Shown: in pieces, positions 1 to 8,845 of the stretch
Numbering within the stretch: position 1 is the stretch's first letter
How the letters are laid out: the number at the start of each line of letters is the position of its first letter
Origin: a virus
Length of the DNA stretch: 64,000 nt
Direction: 5' to 3' (one strand)
Virus record (IMG/VR): IMGVR_UViG_3300042391_001456
Span: 1 to 64,000 of that record
Made by a program: the position numbers and the translations under genes
Notes under the pieces: model-generated
What the model saw: the letters and a program-made list of their open reading frames with translations, nothing else
What the model was told of the DNA's origin: nothing
Database searches by the model: none

Positions 1-3000
1 ATTATCTCTGTGTTTATAATCTGAGTTTAATGTTCCATACATATCATCATTGATGGATTCGTTTATTAAGCTCATGTAATCTATTACATTATCATAATAG
101 ACTTGAATTTCATACAACTTATTTAATGTTGATATTAGCATTGAATTTTTATCGGTATTAAAAATCAACTTTGAACCATTGGTTAATGGTATTGATTTTA
201 ATGTTTTTCCAAATAAATCCAATATTGTAATTTTTCCAGTTTCATAAACATAGATGAATGAATCATAGTAGTTTATAGACCATAGAGATGGAGTTGATGT
301 GTATGTATTTGAATCTTCAACTTGATTATTTCCATTTATAAATTTAATTAGACTACCATCAGTTGTTATTAAATTACTCCCTATTGTGTTTGTTAATACG
401 ATATTTCCTTTTGTATTTATTGGTGTTAATATATCGTTTAATATTCTATATAAATTATTTGAACTATCTTTAATTATAATACTATCATTTATTGAGTCAT
501 AGTGTATAAAATCTTTATTTAAGTTGAGTAAGGTAAATTCTTTTAATTTAGTTATAGTAGAATCTATTTGAAATATTTTATTATCTGATATAATATAAGA
601 TTTATTTTCTTTTTCATTCCATTTTATATTATATAAATTAACATTTAGAATACCATTTAACCCTGTTGTTGTTATGACACTATTTAATGTGTTTTTTATG
701 GAATTTAATTGGTTTATATTTCCAAGTATGGGAGCGGAGTTTAAACTATAATTCGGTTGTATAGTTGTTATATTACTATTAGTATCATAAGTTACTGATT
801 GTGCTTTTCCGGTCCATTTTCCAGTTCCTGTTGATGTGTTATATGTAAAATTAAATTCACTACCTATTTTAATTGAAGTTGTTATATCACCATTGATTAA
901 TATTGTATCTGTATAAACTTTACCACTCACATTATTATTGATTGTTGCTGTAGTTGATAATGTATTAACAACTTCTACGTTATAATTATTCAATATTGAT
1001 ATTGTTCCATCTATAAATATGATATATTTATAACCACTTTTATGATTTGATGATAAATACTTTGGTGTTTTTGTAAATTTTGTTATGTTTGATGATATGT
1101 CTACTATAGGATCAACTCTAATAATTGATTTTGATAGAAGACAATAAATTAAATTATCGAATTTATTGAATTCTAATTTAAGTCCATATCCTTCTGTTGT
1201 TTCTAAACCTAAGTTTATTATATTTTTAACTTTATTTGTCGTTGAATCTACCTTTAATAGGATTGTTGATGTTAATTTTTTTGCTAAAACATAATAGGAG
1301 TTTGATAACTGTACTGTTATTATATCATAAATATTATCAACATAAGTTTCAATTTCCAATAGCTCAACTCCTTTTATTGTTGAATCTATTTTAGCTGAGA
1401 AAAGAGTTTTATTAAAATGATTTAGATTTAAATCTGAGTTTTTTATAAAATCTGGTGTGTAACTAGCCGTTATTCCGAATCCTAAGTTAAATCCTAATGT
1501 TGAGTATGCTGATGAGTTATAAATTGAATTGGTTAATCCCCAAAATGGTCCTTGGTAACTTAATCCAACTTTGTTTTTATCTACATATTGTATATTATAT
1601 TCTTGATTATCATATACAAATCCTGAGTTGTTGATAGATATTAACATACCGGTTGATAATCCTATATTTTCAAAATTTCTAGTATCTATTTCATCATCTT
1701 TGAGAGTTATTTCATTCGATGAAATAACAATTCCGGTATTTGATTTATTTTTATTAATAATAAAAAAATCTTCATTTCCTGGTATTTGTATTTTTCCAAT
1801 ATTTATCTTTATATCCAATCTTCTATCTGGATATTTTGTGTCTACCTTAATTGAGTTATTTATATATGTAACAATTATACCATATTCTAAAAGTGTTGAT
1901 TTGTGTTTTACTACCCAATTGGATAAAGTTAATTGTATACTTATTGACGTGTTGATTGTATATAATTTATCATTTATATCAATAGTTAATAGTTTTGATA
2001 AATTTGATAAATTTGATATATTTTTAAAAGCCAAAATAGAGTTTTCAACGTAATAGTCTCCGCCAGTACCAACCTCTACTTTTAGTGATATTGGAACATT
2101 TGGAAAAAATGTTTTAAGTATTATAGAGTTTTGAAAATCAGAGTAATTACCGATGAAGTCTATTTCAGATACTATTCCTAATGTGTATAGTTTAACATAG
2201 TTAATTGTTAACCAATTTCTAAGAGTTCGATCTATGGTTCTTTCTAAATCCGGTTCACCTGCGTTATATATCCAGATAACATCTGACTCATATATTTGTC
2301 CGTTTATGGTTAATTTAATTCCCCAATCATCGATATCAGTGAAAATAATATTATATTTTGAATTATTTGAATAATTATAATTCATTTCTGTGTTTAGACT
2401 CTCTTGTACCTCAATCAATCTTTCATTTTTTTGAATTGTTGTTGATATCAAATTACTTGGTAATGCTTCTGTGTGATAGAAGTTAACCTCGGCATATTTG
2501 GATGAGTATTTTAGATCTGCTTTTAATTCATCATTTGAAAAATATAAATCTATATTATATAATTCTAAATTTGATCTGTACTTTTCGGCAGTTGATGAAA
2601 ATGTGTTTTTTGCATTTAATGTCCAATTGTATTCAAAATAGTCTTTATTTGTTGTTAAATAAATTTGGCATTTTTGAATATATTCTTTATTTATACTACC
2701 TTTTATTGGTAGAAATGATGTTTTATTCCAATATTCTGAATTTTCAGGAGTTATTGATGAGTTATTTATTTGATCTTGTGTATACGCTTTTACACACTCC
2801 CATATTTGATTATTATAAATAACCTGTGATTGTGTTGCGTAATAAGTTAAATTAAGATTTTTTGAAAAAACCGGTACATTTGATATGGTGTAATAATTTT
2901 TATTCAATTGTGATCCTGATATAGTAAATTCGGATCCTGGTTTTAAATTAGATGGGACATCTAAAAAATTATTAAAATATATTCTATTATCTTTTATTTC

Positions 3001-3816
3001 TAATTCTCCATCATATATTCTCGGTAAATCACTTTTTGTTATAACTTCAATTATTAATTTTGAATTAGTTGGTAACTTATCAATTGTTGTTGAATATTCA
3101 AAGTGTAATAAATCAATTAACTTAGTATTTGATATAGTATATGTGCCATTGTTATTGTTAGTGTTTACCACATTTAACTTTTTGCCATTAAATAATTTAT
3201 CATAAAAATTAGGTTCATTCCAATTTGATAAATTATTTTCAAATTTTGAATTAACATAATCATAAATACCAATGGAATTTACTGAGTTTAGTAGATATAA
3301 GTCTTCCCATGTTGTTGGATTTGTATAGATACTTGAATATTTTAATTCAAAAGTTGCATTATCCACATCCGATATTATCATAATAGCATCTTTTTTAGAT
3401 GATATTACTGTATAAACTCTCATTTCATCCGTAAATTCTAGTATTGCGTTATTAAAACTAACTAGTGTTCCAATTGGATATTTAATATCAAAGTTATCAC
3501 CATATATCCATTTTGAATAAAAGTTCCAATCATTGTTTACTGGTTCGATATTTTTAATTATCTGTTTATCTAAAGTTTTTTGATAGAAATGTATACCAAA
3601 CTCATTGAATAGTTGAAATTTATCCAATGATAGTCTTGAAGGTGATTCGAACTCAATTGATGGTACTTTTTCCATCGTATATAGTCCAAAAGTTTTATAT
3701 GTATCTGATGAGTTTTCATGAAATAGAATATCACCTTCAAATCTTTCATCAAATTGATCATATTTGAAATTTAGGCTATCCCCTTCTTTGTTAAAGAAAA
3801 TTAATGATTCGGACAT
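1..3816 (-). CDS. Giant tail/baseplate-type structural protein, 5' part (partial)
   Basis: The frame is open on the minus strand from an ATG at 3816 to the left edge of the window, at least 1272 codons with no stop seen, so the C-terminus lies outside. The product is rich in Asn, Ser, Thr, Ile and Tyr with short beta-strand-like stretches, as in phage fibres and baseplate arms. The start reads MSESLIFFNKEGDSLNF, and a KTFGLYTMEKVP segment follows within 60 residues. Towards the window edge, stretches such as YYVLAKKLTSTILLKVDST and LIYCLLSKSIIRVDP look like beta-propeller blades, which is an inference. A TTTTTAATATATA motif lies about 20 bases before the start, so late expression is likely. 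I cannot assign it to a named T4 protein. A baseplate or long-fibre component is the best guess. Confidence 0.85.
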   Translation of the reverse strand, partial: MSESLIFFNKEGDSLNFKYDQFDERFEGDILFHENSSDTYKTFGLYTMEKVPSIEFESPSRLSLDKFQLFNEFGIHFYQKTLDKQIIKNIEPVNNDWNFYSKWIYGDNFDIKYPIGTLVSFNNAILEFTDEMRVYTVISSKKDAIMIISDVDNATFELKYSSIYTNPTTWEDLYLLNSVNSIGIYDYVNSKFENNLSNWNEPNFYDKLFNGKKLNVVNTNNNNGTYTISNTKLIDLLHFEYSTTIDKLPTNSKLIIEVITKSDLPRIYDGELEIKDNRIYFNNFLDVPSNLKPGSEFTISGSQLNKNYYTISNVPVFSKNLNLTYYATQSQVIYNNQIWECVKAYTQDQINNSSITPENSEYWNKTSFLPIKGSINKEYIQKCQIYLTTNKDYFEYNWTLNAKNTFSSTAEKYRSNLELYNIDLYFSNDELKADLKYSSKYAEVNFYHTEALPSNLISTTIQKNERLIEVQESLNTEMNYNYSNNSKYNIIFTDIDDWGIKLTINGQIYESDVIWIYNAGEPDLERTIDRTLRNWLTINYVKLYTLGIVSEIDFIGNYSDFQNSIILKTFFPNVPISLKVEVGTGGDYYVENSILAFKNISNLSNLSKLLTIDINDKLYTINTSISIQLTLSNWVVKHKSTLLEYGIIVTYINNSIKVDTKYPDRRLDIKINIGKIQIPGNEDFFIINKNKSNTGIVISSNEITLKDDEIDTRNFENIGLSTGMLISINNSGFVYDNQEYNIQYVDKNKVGLSYQGPFWGLTNSIYNSSAYSTLGFNLGFGITASYTPDFIKNSDLNLNHFNKTLFSAKIDSTIKGVELLEIETYVDNIYDIITVQLSNSYYVLAKKLTSTILLKVDSTTNKVKNIINLGLETTEGYGLKLEFNKFDNLIYCLLSKSIIRVDPIVDISSNITKFTKTPKYLSSNHKSGYKYIIFIDGTISILNNYNVEVVNTLSTTATINNNVSGKVYTDTILINGDITTSIKIGSEFNFTYNTSTGTGKWTGKAQSVTYDTNSNITTIQPNYSLNSAPILGNINQLNSIKNTLNSVITTTGLNGILNVNLYNIKWNEKENKSYIISDNKIFQIDSTITKLKEFTLLNLNKDFIHYDSINDSIIIKDSSNNLYRILNDILTPINTKGNIVLTNTIGSNLITTDGSLIKFINGNNQVEDSNTYTSTPSLWSINYYDSFIYVYETGKITILDLFGKTLKSIPLTNGSKLIFNTDKNSMLISTLNKLYEIQVYYDNVIDYMSLINESINDDMYGTLNSDYKHRDN

Positions 3817-3835
3817 TTATTTAATACTTTTTTGG

Positions 3836-3848
3836 TATATATTAAAAA
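3836..3848 (-). promoter_or_regulatory. Putative late promoter motif for the giant structural gene
   Basis: On the minus strand this reads TTTTTAATATATA, about 20 bases before the ATG at 3816. It mirrors the plus-strand copy at 3867, so the two form a divergent pair. The late-promoter role is inferred from recurrence and the presence of a gp55-like sigma gene. Confidence 0.5.
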
Positions 3849-3866
3849 TCACTTCTTTGATAATTA

Positions 3867-3880
3867 TTTTTAATATATAG
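3867..3880 (+). promoter_or_regulatory. Putative late promoter motif TTTTTAATATATAG
   Basis: The motif is 22 bases before the ATG at 3903 and is followed by GAATTAT, the same extension found in the palindromic pair at 44586-44624. Confidence 0.5.
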
Positions 3881-3902
3881 AATTATAAAAATTATTAATA
3901 TT

Positions 3903-4685
3903 ATGAGAATTCTTAAATTTAATGAGAGTAAAAAAGAAAAAGATGTACAAGATGTAATTTTTGATATTAAATCATTAGAAAAAACTGATGATGATTTAAT
4001 CGGATTTGTAAGTGATTTCGAAGAAGTTAAAGACAGTGAAATAAAGAAAATTAAAAAAGAAATTCAAAATGACGGTGAGACACCTGGTTTGAAAAGGGCT
4101 ATCAAGAAATTTGAAGAATTTTCAGATGAGTTTATTAGTGATAATATTTCAGAGAATATTAAATATCATTTTGATAAATCACTTTCAGTTATTGAGAATA
4201 TTTTCAGACCTGGTTCAGATGAGTTTTTTAACTTATTGATAGAAGGTAGAAAGTTATTTGAAGCTAATAAATTTATTTTTAGTAAATTTGATAAGGAATT
4301 ATTTGAGAAAACAGACATTGGTAAATTTGGATATTTTAGAGGTCAATTAGTTCCATTAGATCTTCCAATGGAGATTATTGAGGAATTAAATGAGGCTGAA
4401 TATAAGGGTAGAGATGTTAAATTAAATAAACCTATGAGAAGTACAGGTCCTAAAAAGTATAAAGTTTATGTTAAAAATCCAAAGACTGATAGAGTTATGT
4501 GTGTTAACTTTGGAGATGTTAAGGGTGGCTTAAAATCAAAGTCTAGTAATGCTAAATCTAGAAAATCATTTGCTGCTAGACATAAATGTCATTTAAAGAA
4601 AGATAAAACTACTGCTGGGTATTGGTCATGTCGATTGAATAGATATAAAAATCTAGTTAAATCTGGAGGTGGTAAATATTGGTAG
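3903..4685 (+). CDS. Leader-peptide protein with C-terminal RHxC...YWSC basic domain
   Basis: 260 residues. The N-terminus MRILKFNE-S fits the shared leader described in the findings (candidate cleavage after FNE). The middle is acidic and probably helical. The last 85 residues form a basic domain: KYKVYVKNPKTDRV, a VNFGD turn, a Ser/Lys-rich link, then KSFAARHKCHLKKDKTTAG and YWSCRLNRYKN. This pattern is known from many large-myovirus proteins (DUF5872-type, as I recall it). His and Cys spacing suggests metal binding, but this is unproven. A packaged head protein is plausible from the leader. The short cupin-like gene follows after 17 bases, so the two are probably cotranscribed. Confidence 0.85.
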   Translation: MRILKFNESKKEKDVQDVIFDIKSLEKTDDDLIGFVSDFEEVKDSEIKKIKKEIQNDGETPGLKRAIKKFEEFSDEFISDNISENIKYHFDKSLSVIENIFRPGSDEFFNLLIEGRKLFEANKFIFSKFDKELFEKTDIGKFGYFRGQLVPLDLPMEIIEELNEAEYKGRDVKLNKPMRSTGPKKYKVYVKNPKTDRVMCVNFGDVKGGLKSKSSNAKSRKSFAARHKCHLKKDKTTAGYWSCRLNRYKNLVKSGGGKYW

Positions 4686-4702
4686 AATAAAATAATTAGA
4701 TT

Positions 4703-4966
4703 ATGACACTTCCATTTAAAGAAACTAAAATAAGTGATAATGTATTTATAAGAGAGTTTAATCAAAATACAGATTCAGACGATTTTGTTTGGCATCTCGA
4801 TAGAGAAGATAGGATAATTGAATCTATTGGTGATACAGATTGGTTAATGCAATTGGATAATGAGCTTCCTAAGAAGATTGAAGGTGAGGTATTTATACCA
4901 ATGGGTATTTATCATCGTTTGATAAAGGGATCAAAAAATCTTAAAGTAAAGGTAATAAAGTTATAA
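4703..4966 (+). CDS. Small cupin-like conserved phage protein
   Basis: 87 residues. The core reads VWHLDREDRIIESIGDTDW, then MQLDNELP, then GEVFIPMGIYHRLIKGSKNL. The order H-x-D-x-E-D, Q-x-D-x-x-x-P and IP-x-x-x-x-HR is that of a small cupin fold seen in many T4-type marine phages. The function is unknown. It follows the leader-peptide gene by 17 bases and ends just before a strong bidirectional terminator. Confidence 0.75.
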   Translation: MTLPFKETKISDNVFIREFNQNTDSDDFVWHLDREDRIIESIGDTDWLMQLDNELPKKIEGEVFIPMGIYHRLIKGSKNLKVKVIKL

Positions 4967-4973
4967 AAGTAGT

Positions 4974-5011
4974 AAAAAAATGAACCACTCAATTAGAGTG
5001 GTTCATTTTTT
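4974..5011. terminator. Bidirectional intrinsic terminator
   Basis: Stem TGAACCACTC / GAGTGGTTCA with loop AATTA, flanked by A-runs on the left and T-runs on the right. It serves the convergent genes ending at 4966 and 5010. Confidence 0.85.
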
Positions 5012-6140
5012 AATCAACTTTTGATTTATAATTATCACTATAAACTTTAATTATCTCATCATATTCATTTAAAACACCATTTTTAAAATCATCATTTTCA
5101 TATTTCTGTTTTATAATATATTCTTTGATATAACTTTCATATTCTAGTTTAATTGATATGTCTAATGTTTCTTCATCAATTTCTACTGCTTCTGATATAA
5201 TATCTTCACCATCTTCTCCTTTTTGTACAATATCATCTATGTATTCAACTGATGAAAAATTACCCTTCTCTAACATCATTTCTAATTTTCTTCTTAGTTT
5301 TCGATTGTTTATAAGTAGGTTATTTGAGATTGATATATCAATATAGTCTTTTGTATCGGATAATTCATCTAATTTATCAATATCTTCTTCTTTAATGACT
5401 TTGAACTTTCTAAATATCGGAGATATTTTATTTGGATAGAATATCTCTTTATCATTATTTGTGTCTATTACAAATATTCCTTTTTGATCCCCAGTATCAT
5501 TTCGATCCATTTGAAAAATAGATCCGACAAATGTAAAATTAGAATTACTTTGAACTAAGTGTATGTGTCCTGATCTAACCATTCTAAATGATCTAAAATC
5601 ATCTATATCAATCTTATCATTGTTTTTATGTGCGACTGATGTTAGGTGCATTTTACATCCGTTTAAATCAGAGTGACAAAATAAATAATCACAATTTTTA
5701 TTTTCGTTTATTATATTTACTTGTTCTGATTTTTTTTCAATATAAGGCATCATTAGAATTTTCAGATCATTATATTCTAAAATTGTTGGTTTATCATATA
5801 TTTTAACATTTGGTATGTATTTAAATGGTCTTACTGAATTTATTTCAGATGCACTTTTTGAATATAAGTCGTGGTTTCCTATTATTATGTGAAGAGGAGC
5901 TATTTTTGATATCTCTTCTACAATATCCATTCCGTAATTTAAAAGATTTATTGGAATAACATTTCTGTTATCAAATAAATCGCCTAAATGAACGATTATA
6001 TCACCGTCTTTTACTTCTTTTTTTAATAGTGGAATTAGAAATTCGGAAAAATATTGTTTGTGTATTTTATACCATTTATCAACTGAGTTTGGATAACCAA
6101 GACCTATATGTGAGTCTCCGATAAGAAAAATTTTACTCAT
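5010..6140 (-). CDS. gp47: gp47-like (SbcD/Mre11 family) recombination nuclease subunit
   Basis: 376 residues, close to T4 gp47. It is a calcineurin-like metallophosphoesterase that with gp46 resects DNA ends for recombination-dependent replication. Metal-binding motifs in order: GDSH (D9, H11), GDLFD (D54, D57), GNHD (88-91), CHSD near 155 and GHIH near 190. The C-terminal third is acidic and probably helical, the usual place for binding the Rad50-type partner. No gp46 ATPase gene lies in this window, so the pair is separated here. The gene is a single minus-strand unit ending at the shared terminator at 4974-5011. Confidence 0.9.
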   Translation of the reverse strand: MSKIFLIGDSHIGLGYPNSVDKWYKIHKQYFSEFLIPLLKKEVKDGDIIVHLGDLFDNRNVIPINLLNYGMDIVEEISKIAPLHIIIGNHDLYSKSASEINSVRPFKYIPNVKIYDKPTILEYNDLKILMMPYIEKKSEQVNIINENKNCDYLFCHSDLNGCKMHLTSVAHKNNDKIDIDDFRSFRMVRSGHIHLVQSNSNFTFVGSIFQMDRNDTGDQKGIFVIDTNNDKEIFYPNKISPIFRKFKVIKEEDIDKLDELSDTKDYIDISISNNLLINNRKLRRKLEMMLEKGNFSSVEYIDDIVQKGEDGEDIISEAVEIDEETLDISIKLEYESYIKEYIIKQKYENDDFKNGVLNEYDEIIKVYSDNYKSKVD

Positions 6141-6193
6141 TCATAATTTATTATTTTTTATTTATATTATTTTAATTTATTTAAGTTGAAAAA

Positions 6194-6226
6194 GGAAAAA
6201 AATTAGTTTTTTAACTTAATATATAC
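6194..6226 (+). promoter_or_regulatory. Extended late promoter of the tail tube gene
   Basis: A-tract GGAAAAAAATTAG, a T-run, then AACTTAATATATAC. The same layout precedes the genes at 20249, 34039 and 39273 (see findings). An AATTG-GTAA-CAATT hairpin follows at 6281-6294, still inside the leader. Confidence 0.5.
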
Positions 6227-6314
6227 ATATGAAAGTATAGAAAAAACAAGAGAAATAAATTAAAAAAATATATACTTTATAATTGGTAACAATTAAAAAA
6301 AAATAAAAAAAAAT

Positions 6315-6935
6315 ATGCCACTACCACATTACACTCAATTGACTCAAGTTGGTTCACCGGGTGGGCCAGGTACGTTTCCAGATGAGATAGTTTACACTAA
6401 CCTATTTGAGATTACTTTTGTATTGCCTACTACTTTACAAAACCAACAAAGAAATTCAACATTGTTATTAGAGAATGCAACAAGTGTTGACTTTAACCTT
6501 ACTGAATTTGACTTCACTCAAAAAGAGCAAAGATTTAAATATTCAACTAGAGTATTTCAAACTACTCCTGCTAAAACAAGTGGAGAAATTAGTATTAAAT
6601 TTCAAGTAAATGTTAATCAATCTGGTTCTATGGAGACTTGGAGTACATTAAAAGCTTGGTATGATTTAGTTTTTAATTCACAAGATGGAACAATGCATTA
6701 CAAATCTGATATTATCGGTACTATTATTGTTAATCAACATGATAAAAAAGGTGTTGTATTGAGAAGAGTTACTTTTCAAAATGTTCAGATTAAGAAAATT
6801 AATGGTTATTCATTAGATTGGTCTACAAATGGTACAATTGAAACTTGTCAAGCTGATTTCGTATGGGATTACTTTCTTGATGAGTATATTGATCCACCAT
6901 TTGGAGTTACTCCTCCAATGATACCTGGGTATTAA
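6315..6935 (+). CDS. gp19: Tail tube protein (gp19-like)
   Basis: 206 residues against 163 in T4 gp19. It forms the inner tube of the contractile tail. Seen in the sequence: the early VYTNLFEITFVLP strand, a KYSTRVFQTTPAKTSGEIS segment, the MHYKSDIIGTIIVNQHDKKG hairpin and a C-terminal YSLDWSTNGTIETCQADFVW. This layout of N-terminal strand, central immunoglobulin-like hairpin and late ATFVYD-type strand is that of T4-type tube proteins. The leader is about 90 bases and begins with a strong-looking late promoter. The sheath gene is 13 kb away, unlike T4 where genes 18 and 19 are adjacent. Confidence 0.8.
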   Translation: MPLPHYTQLTQVGSPGGPGTFPDEIVYTNLFEITFVLPTTLQNQQRNSTLLLENATSVDFNLTEFDFTQKEQRFKYSTRVFQTTPAKTSGEISIKFQVNVNQSGSMETWSTLKAWYDLVFNSQDGTMHYKSDIIGTIIVNQHDKKGVVLRRVTFQNVQIKKINGYSLDWSTNGTIETCQADFVWDYFLDEYIDPPFGVTPPMIPGY

Positions 6936-6944
6936 TTTAAAAAG

Positions 6945-6971
6945 AAAGTTCACATTAGTGAACTTTTTTTT
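6945..6971 (+). terminator. Intrinsic terminator after the tail tube gene
   Basis: Stem AAAGTTCAC / GTGAACTTT, loop ATTA, followed by T-rich sequence. Confidence 0.8.
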
Positions 6972-7049
6972 ATATGTGTATATAACATGAAGGACATCGA
7001 AAATCATAAGTTTATATTGTTATAAGCTTAAAAAAATAAACGATTATGG

Positions 7050-7415
7050 ATGTATTTAAATAATAAAGAATTGTATATAGAATTAGTGGTGAGTAAGGCA
7101 CAGGGTAGATTAACAAGAAACGCTCAAAAAATGTTAGAGCTTTTAGCAAAAAAAACAATAAAAAAAATGAGGTATTGGTCCAATGATGATAAAATGGATT
7201 GTTATCAAAGTGGATTACTTTATATTTTCCAAAATTGGTATAACTTTAATGAAGATAAATCGGTAAATGCTTTCGCATATTTTACTGAGATATTTAAGAG
7301 AGGGATTGCGAAAGGTTATAATGACTTATATAAAAAGAAAGGGGATAATGAACACCAAATCAGACTTATCTCAATTGAGGGAAGTAACGATGGGATGGGG
7401 CTACATTCATTATGA
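7050..7415 (+). CDS. gp55: Late transcription sigma factor (gp55-like)
   Basis: 121 residues, shorter than T4 gp55 (185). It is the sigma-70-family factor that directs host RNA polymerase to late promoters. Matches to the family: YLNNKEL at the start, DKMDCYQSGLLYIFQNWYNF in the region-2 helix, and KSVNAFAYFTEIFKRGIAKG (the NAFAYFT signature). The C-terminal GMGLHSL fits the hydrophobic clamp-binding tail of T4-type late factors. This gene makes it likely that the recurring TTTAATATATA motif upstream of so many genes is its promoter. The region 7416-7517 after the stop is noncoding or a relic (see rejected items). Confidence 0.85.
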   Translation: MYLNNKELYIELVVSKAQGRLTRNAQKMLELLAKKTIKKMRYWSNDDKMDCYQSGLLYIFQNWYNFNEDKSVNAFAYFTEIFKRGIAKGYNDLYKKKGDNEHQIRLISIEGSNDGMGLHSL

Positions 7416-7517
7416 GGTTTCATTGCCCTTCGATTTAGTTGTTTCACCTGGATTTTAAAATGATAAATTTAGAGTACCTTCTATAAGAAGAATTGGAAGA
7501 GAAAAAATAGAAAAGAT

Positions 7518-7913
7518 ATGGAAAGAAAAATACCAAATTTAGAATCATTTTCAGTTTCACCAATTGTAGGTGATGATAAAACAGAAGAAAATTATAAAAT
7601 TCAGATTTATAAATTTGAAAGAAGAATCGAAGAACATCTTCTTGATATATTTAAAAAATTAAATATGAATGTTATTGTAAAAACAGATCCTTATTCACTT
7701 CCTTACAATAATGAATTTGTATATTCTCGTGGGTTTTCTTCATATATAAATGATTCATATGATTACTACTATATAAGTAGAGAAATATTAAAAGATGTTT
7801 TGGAAGTGTATATGCATCAATTTAGATTTTATATCTATGTTGATGTTTGTTTGAAGAGTGATAGTTCATTTGGCGGTGAGGTAAAATACCATTTCAGATA
7901 CTATAAAAAATAA
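7518..7913 (+). CDS. Hypothetical protein, 131 residues
   Basis: I do not recognise this protein. It is mixed alpha/beta with many aromatics in the middle (SYINDSYDYYYIS) and a C-terminal strand-rich stretch (FRFYIYVDVCLK, VKYHFRYYKK). There is no signal peptide, membrane segment or zinc motif. It lies 102 bases after gp55 on the same strand, with an A-rich leader. Confidence 0.7.
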   Translation: MERKIPNLESFSVSPIVGDDKTEENYKIQIYKFERRIEEHLLDIFKKLNMNVIVKTDPYSLPYNNEFVYSRGFSSYINDSYDYYYISREILKDVLEVYMHQFRFYIYVDVCLKSDSSFGGEVKYHFRYYKK

Positions 7914-7980
7914 AACTTATTAATTAGGTTGATATAAACTTTTTTTATTAATTTTAATAAAATGTTTAAATATTTATATT

Positions 7981-8277
7981 ATGAATAAGGTTATATTTCA
8001 ATTTTGGGAAAATTCTATAGAAAACGTTGATGTTATACCTGATGGTTGTTCTATACACATAGATGAGATTGAGTTTAATAGATGGATTGATAGTATTTAC
8101 TCTACCCGTGATTTAAATGATATCCCAGAAGAATATGATAGAGTTATTGGTGATAAATTAATAGCTTTTGTAGAAGATGATCTATTTAAAAAAGTTGAAA
8201 ATTTTAAAACAATAAGACTATCTCAAAATCAACTTAATAATCTTATATTAATGGATGAAATAACCATTAAAGAATAA
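7981..8277 (+). CDS. Hypothetical acidic protein, 98 residues
   Basis: I do not recognise it. It is small and acidic, starts MNKVIFQFWENS and has DE-rich segments throughout. It ends one base before the convergent gp4 gene, with no room for a hairpin terminator between them. Confidence 0.65.
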   Translation: MNKVIFQFWENSIENVDVIPDGCSIHIDEIEFNRWIDSIYSTRDLNDIPEEYDRVIGDKLIAFVEDDLFKKVENFKTIRLSQNQLNNLILMDEITIKE

Positions 8278-8802
8278 TTAAACATTAAATTTCTTTAAAT
8301 GTTCTTCGGTTATGATTATAAAATCATAACCTTTTTTGTTGCACCAATTTATCATGGTTTCCCATTTTTGTTTATTCTTGTACGCCATTTTTAAATCATA
8401 TTCAAAGTTTTTCAACTTTTTACCTTTATCTTCTGGTACTTGTAATCTACCTTCTGTTAAAGCTTGTACAAAATTATATTCTTTCTGTGGTTTAACTTCA
8501 GCAACTACCTGTCTTAAAACTCCATTTATTCTCATTTCATAATAGAAATCGACATGATATACATGGCTTTTTATTTTAGTGTCTCCATTTTCAAAGTGGG
8601 TCATTTGATATGGAATTTGTAAACATTCAGCTCCCCATTTAGTTATCTCTGGTTTTAGATCTAACCAAATCATTATTTTTTTCTCCCAAGAACTCCTATA
8701 AAATAATCCACCTTGATCATTCAATTTAATTACCTTCTCTTTATTTTTTGGTATAAATAAACCACCGTGGTATTTATTGTTATTTGGTTTTGAATTTAAC
8801 AT
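8278..8802 (-). CDS. gp4: Head completion protein (gp4-like, nuclease fold)
   Basis: 174 residues, near T4 gp4 (gp50/65). Family features: YRSSWEKKIMIWLDLKPEI (the Y-RS-x-WE-x-K signature, E40), a weaker WGAECLQIPYQ (W-S-E-E-x-x-IPY in T4), HVDFYYEM (D85) and VVAEVKPQKE (E102-x-K104), then WETMINWCNKKGYDFIIITE near the end. E40, D85 and E102-x-K104 form a TnsA/PD-(D/E)XK-like active-site pattern. In T4 the protein is needed to complete filled heads before tails join. A palindromic TTTATATATAAA lies between its start and the divergent gene at 8846. Confidence 0.85.
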   Translation of the reverse strand: MLNSKPNNNKYHGGLFIPKNKEKVIKLNDQGGLFYRSSWEKKIMIWLDLKPEITKWGAECLQIPYQMTHFENGDTKIKSHVYHVDFYYEMRINGVLRQVVAEVKPQKEYNFVQALTEGRLQVPEDKGKKLKNFEYDLKMAYKNKQKWETMINWCNKKGYDFIIITEEHLKKFNV

Positions 8803-8819
8803 AAAATAAATTTCTTTTA

Positions 8820-8831
8820 TTTATATATAAA
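8820..8831. promoter_or_regulatory. Palindromic TATA motif between divergent genes
   Basis: TTTATATATAAA is self-complementary and sits 17 bases before the minus start (8802) and 14 bases before the plus start (8846). It could serve as a shared promoter for both. Confidence 0.4.
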
Positions 8832-8845
8832 AGAAAAAACTTTCT

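Noticed and set aside
1628-3761. Plus- and minus-strand frames of 60-141 codons within the first 3.8 kb
   Set aside because: They lie inside the continuous minus-strand frame 1-3816, which is far longer and has a promoter motif and a normal start. They are shadow frames.
6281-6294. AATTG-GTAA-CAATT hairpin as a regulatory element
   Set aside because: It is a short AT-rich stem expected by chance in such sequence; no support beyond position before gp19.
7416-7517. A second short frame after gp55 reading NDKFRVPSIRRIGREKIEKI
   Set aside because: It follows a TAA, has no start codon and is only about 28 codons. It could be a relic, but gp55 already ends with a plausible clamp-binding tail, so I do not call a gene or frameshift.
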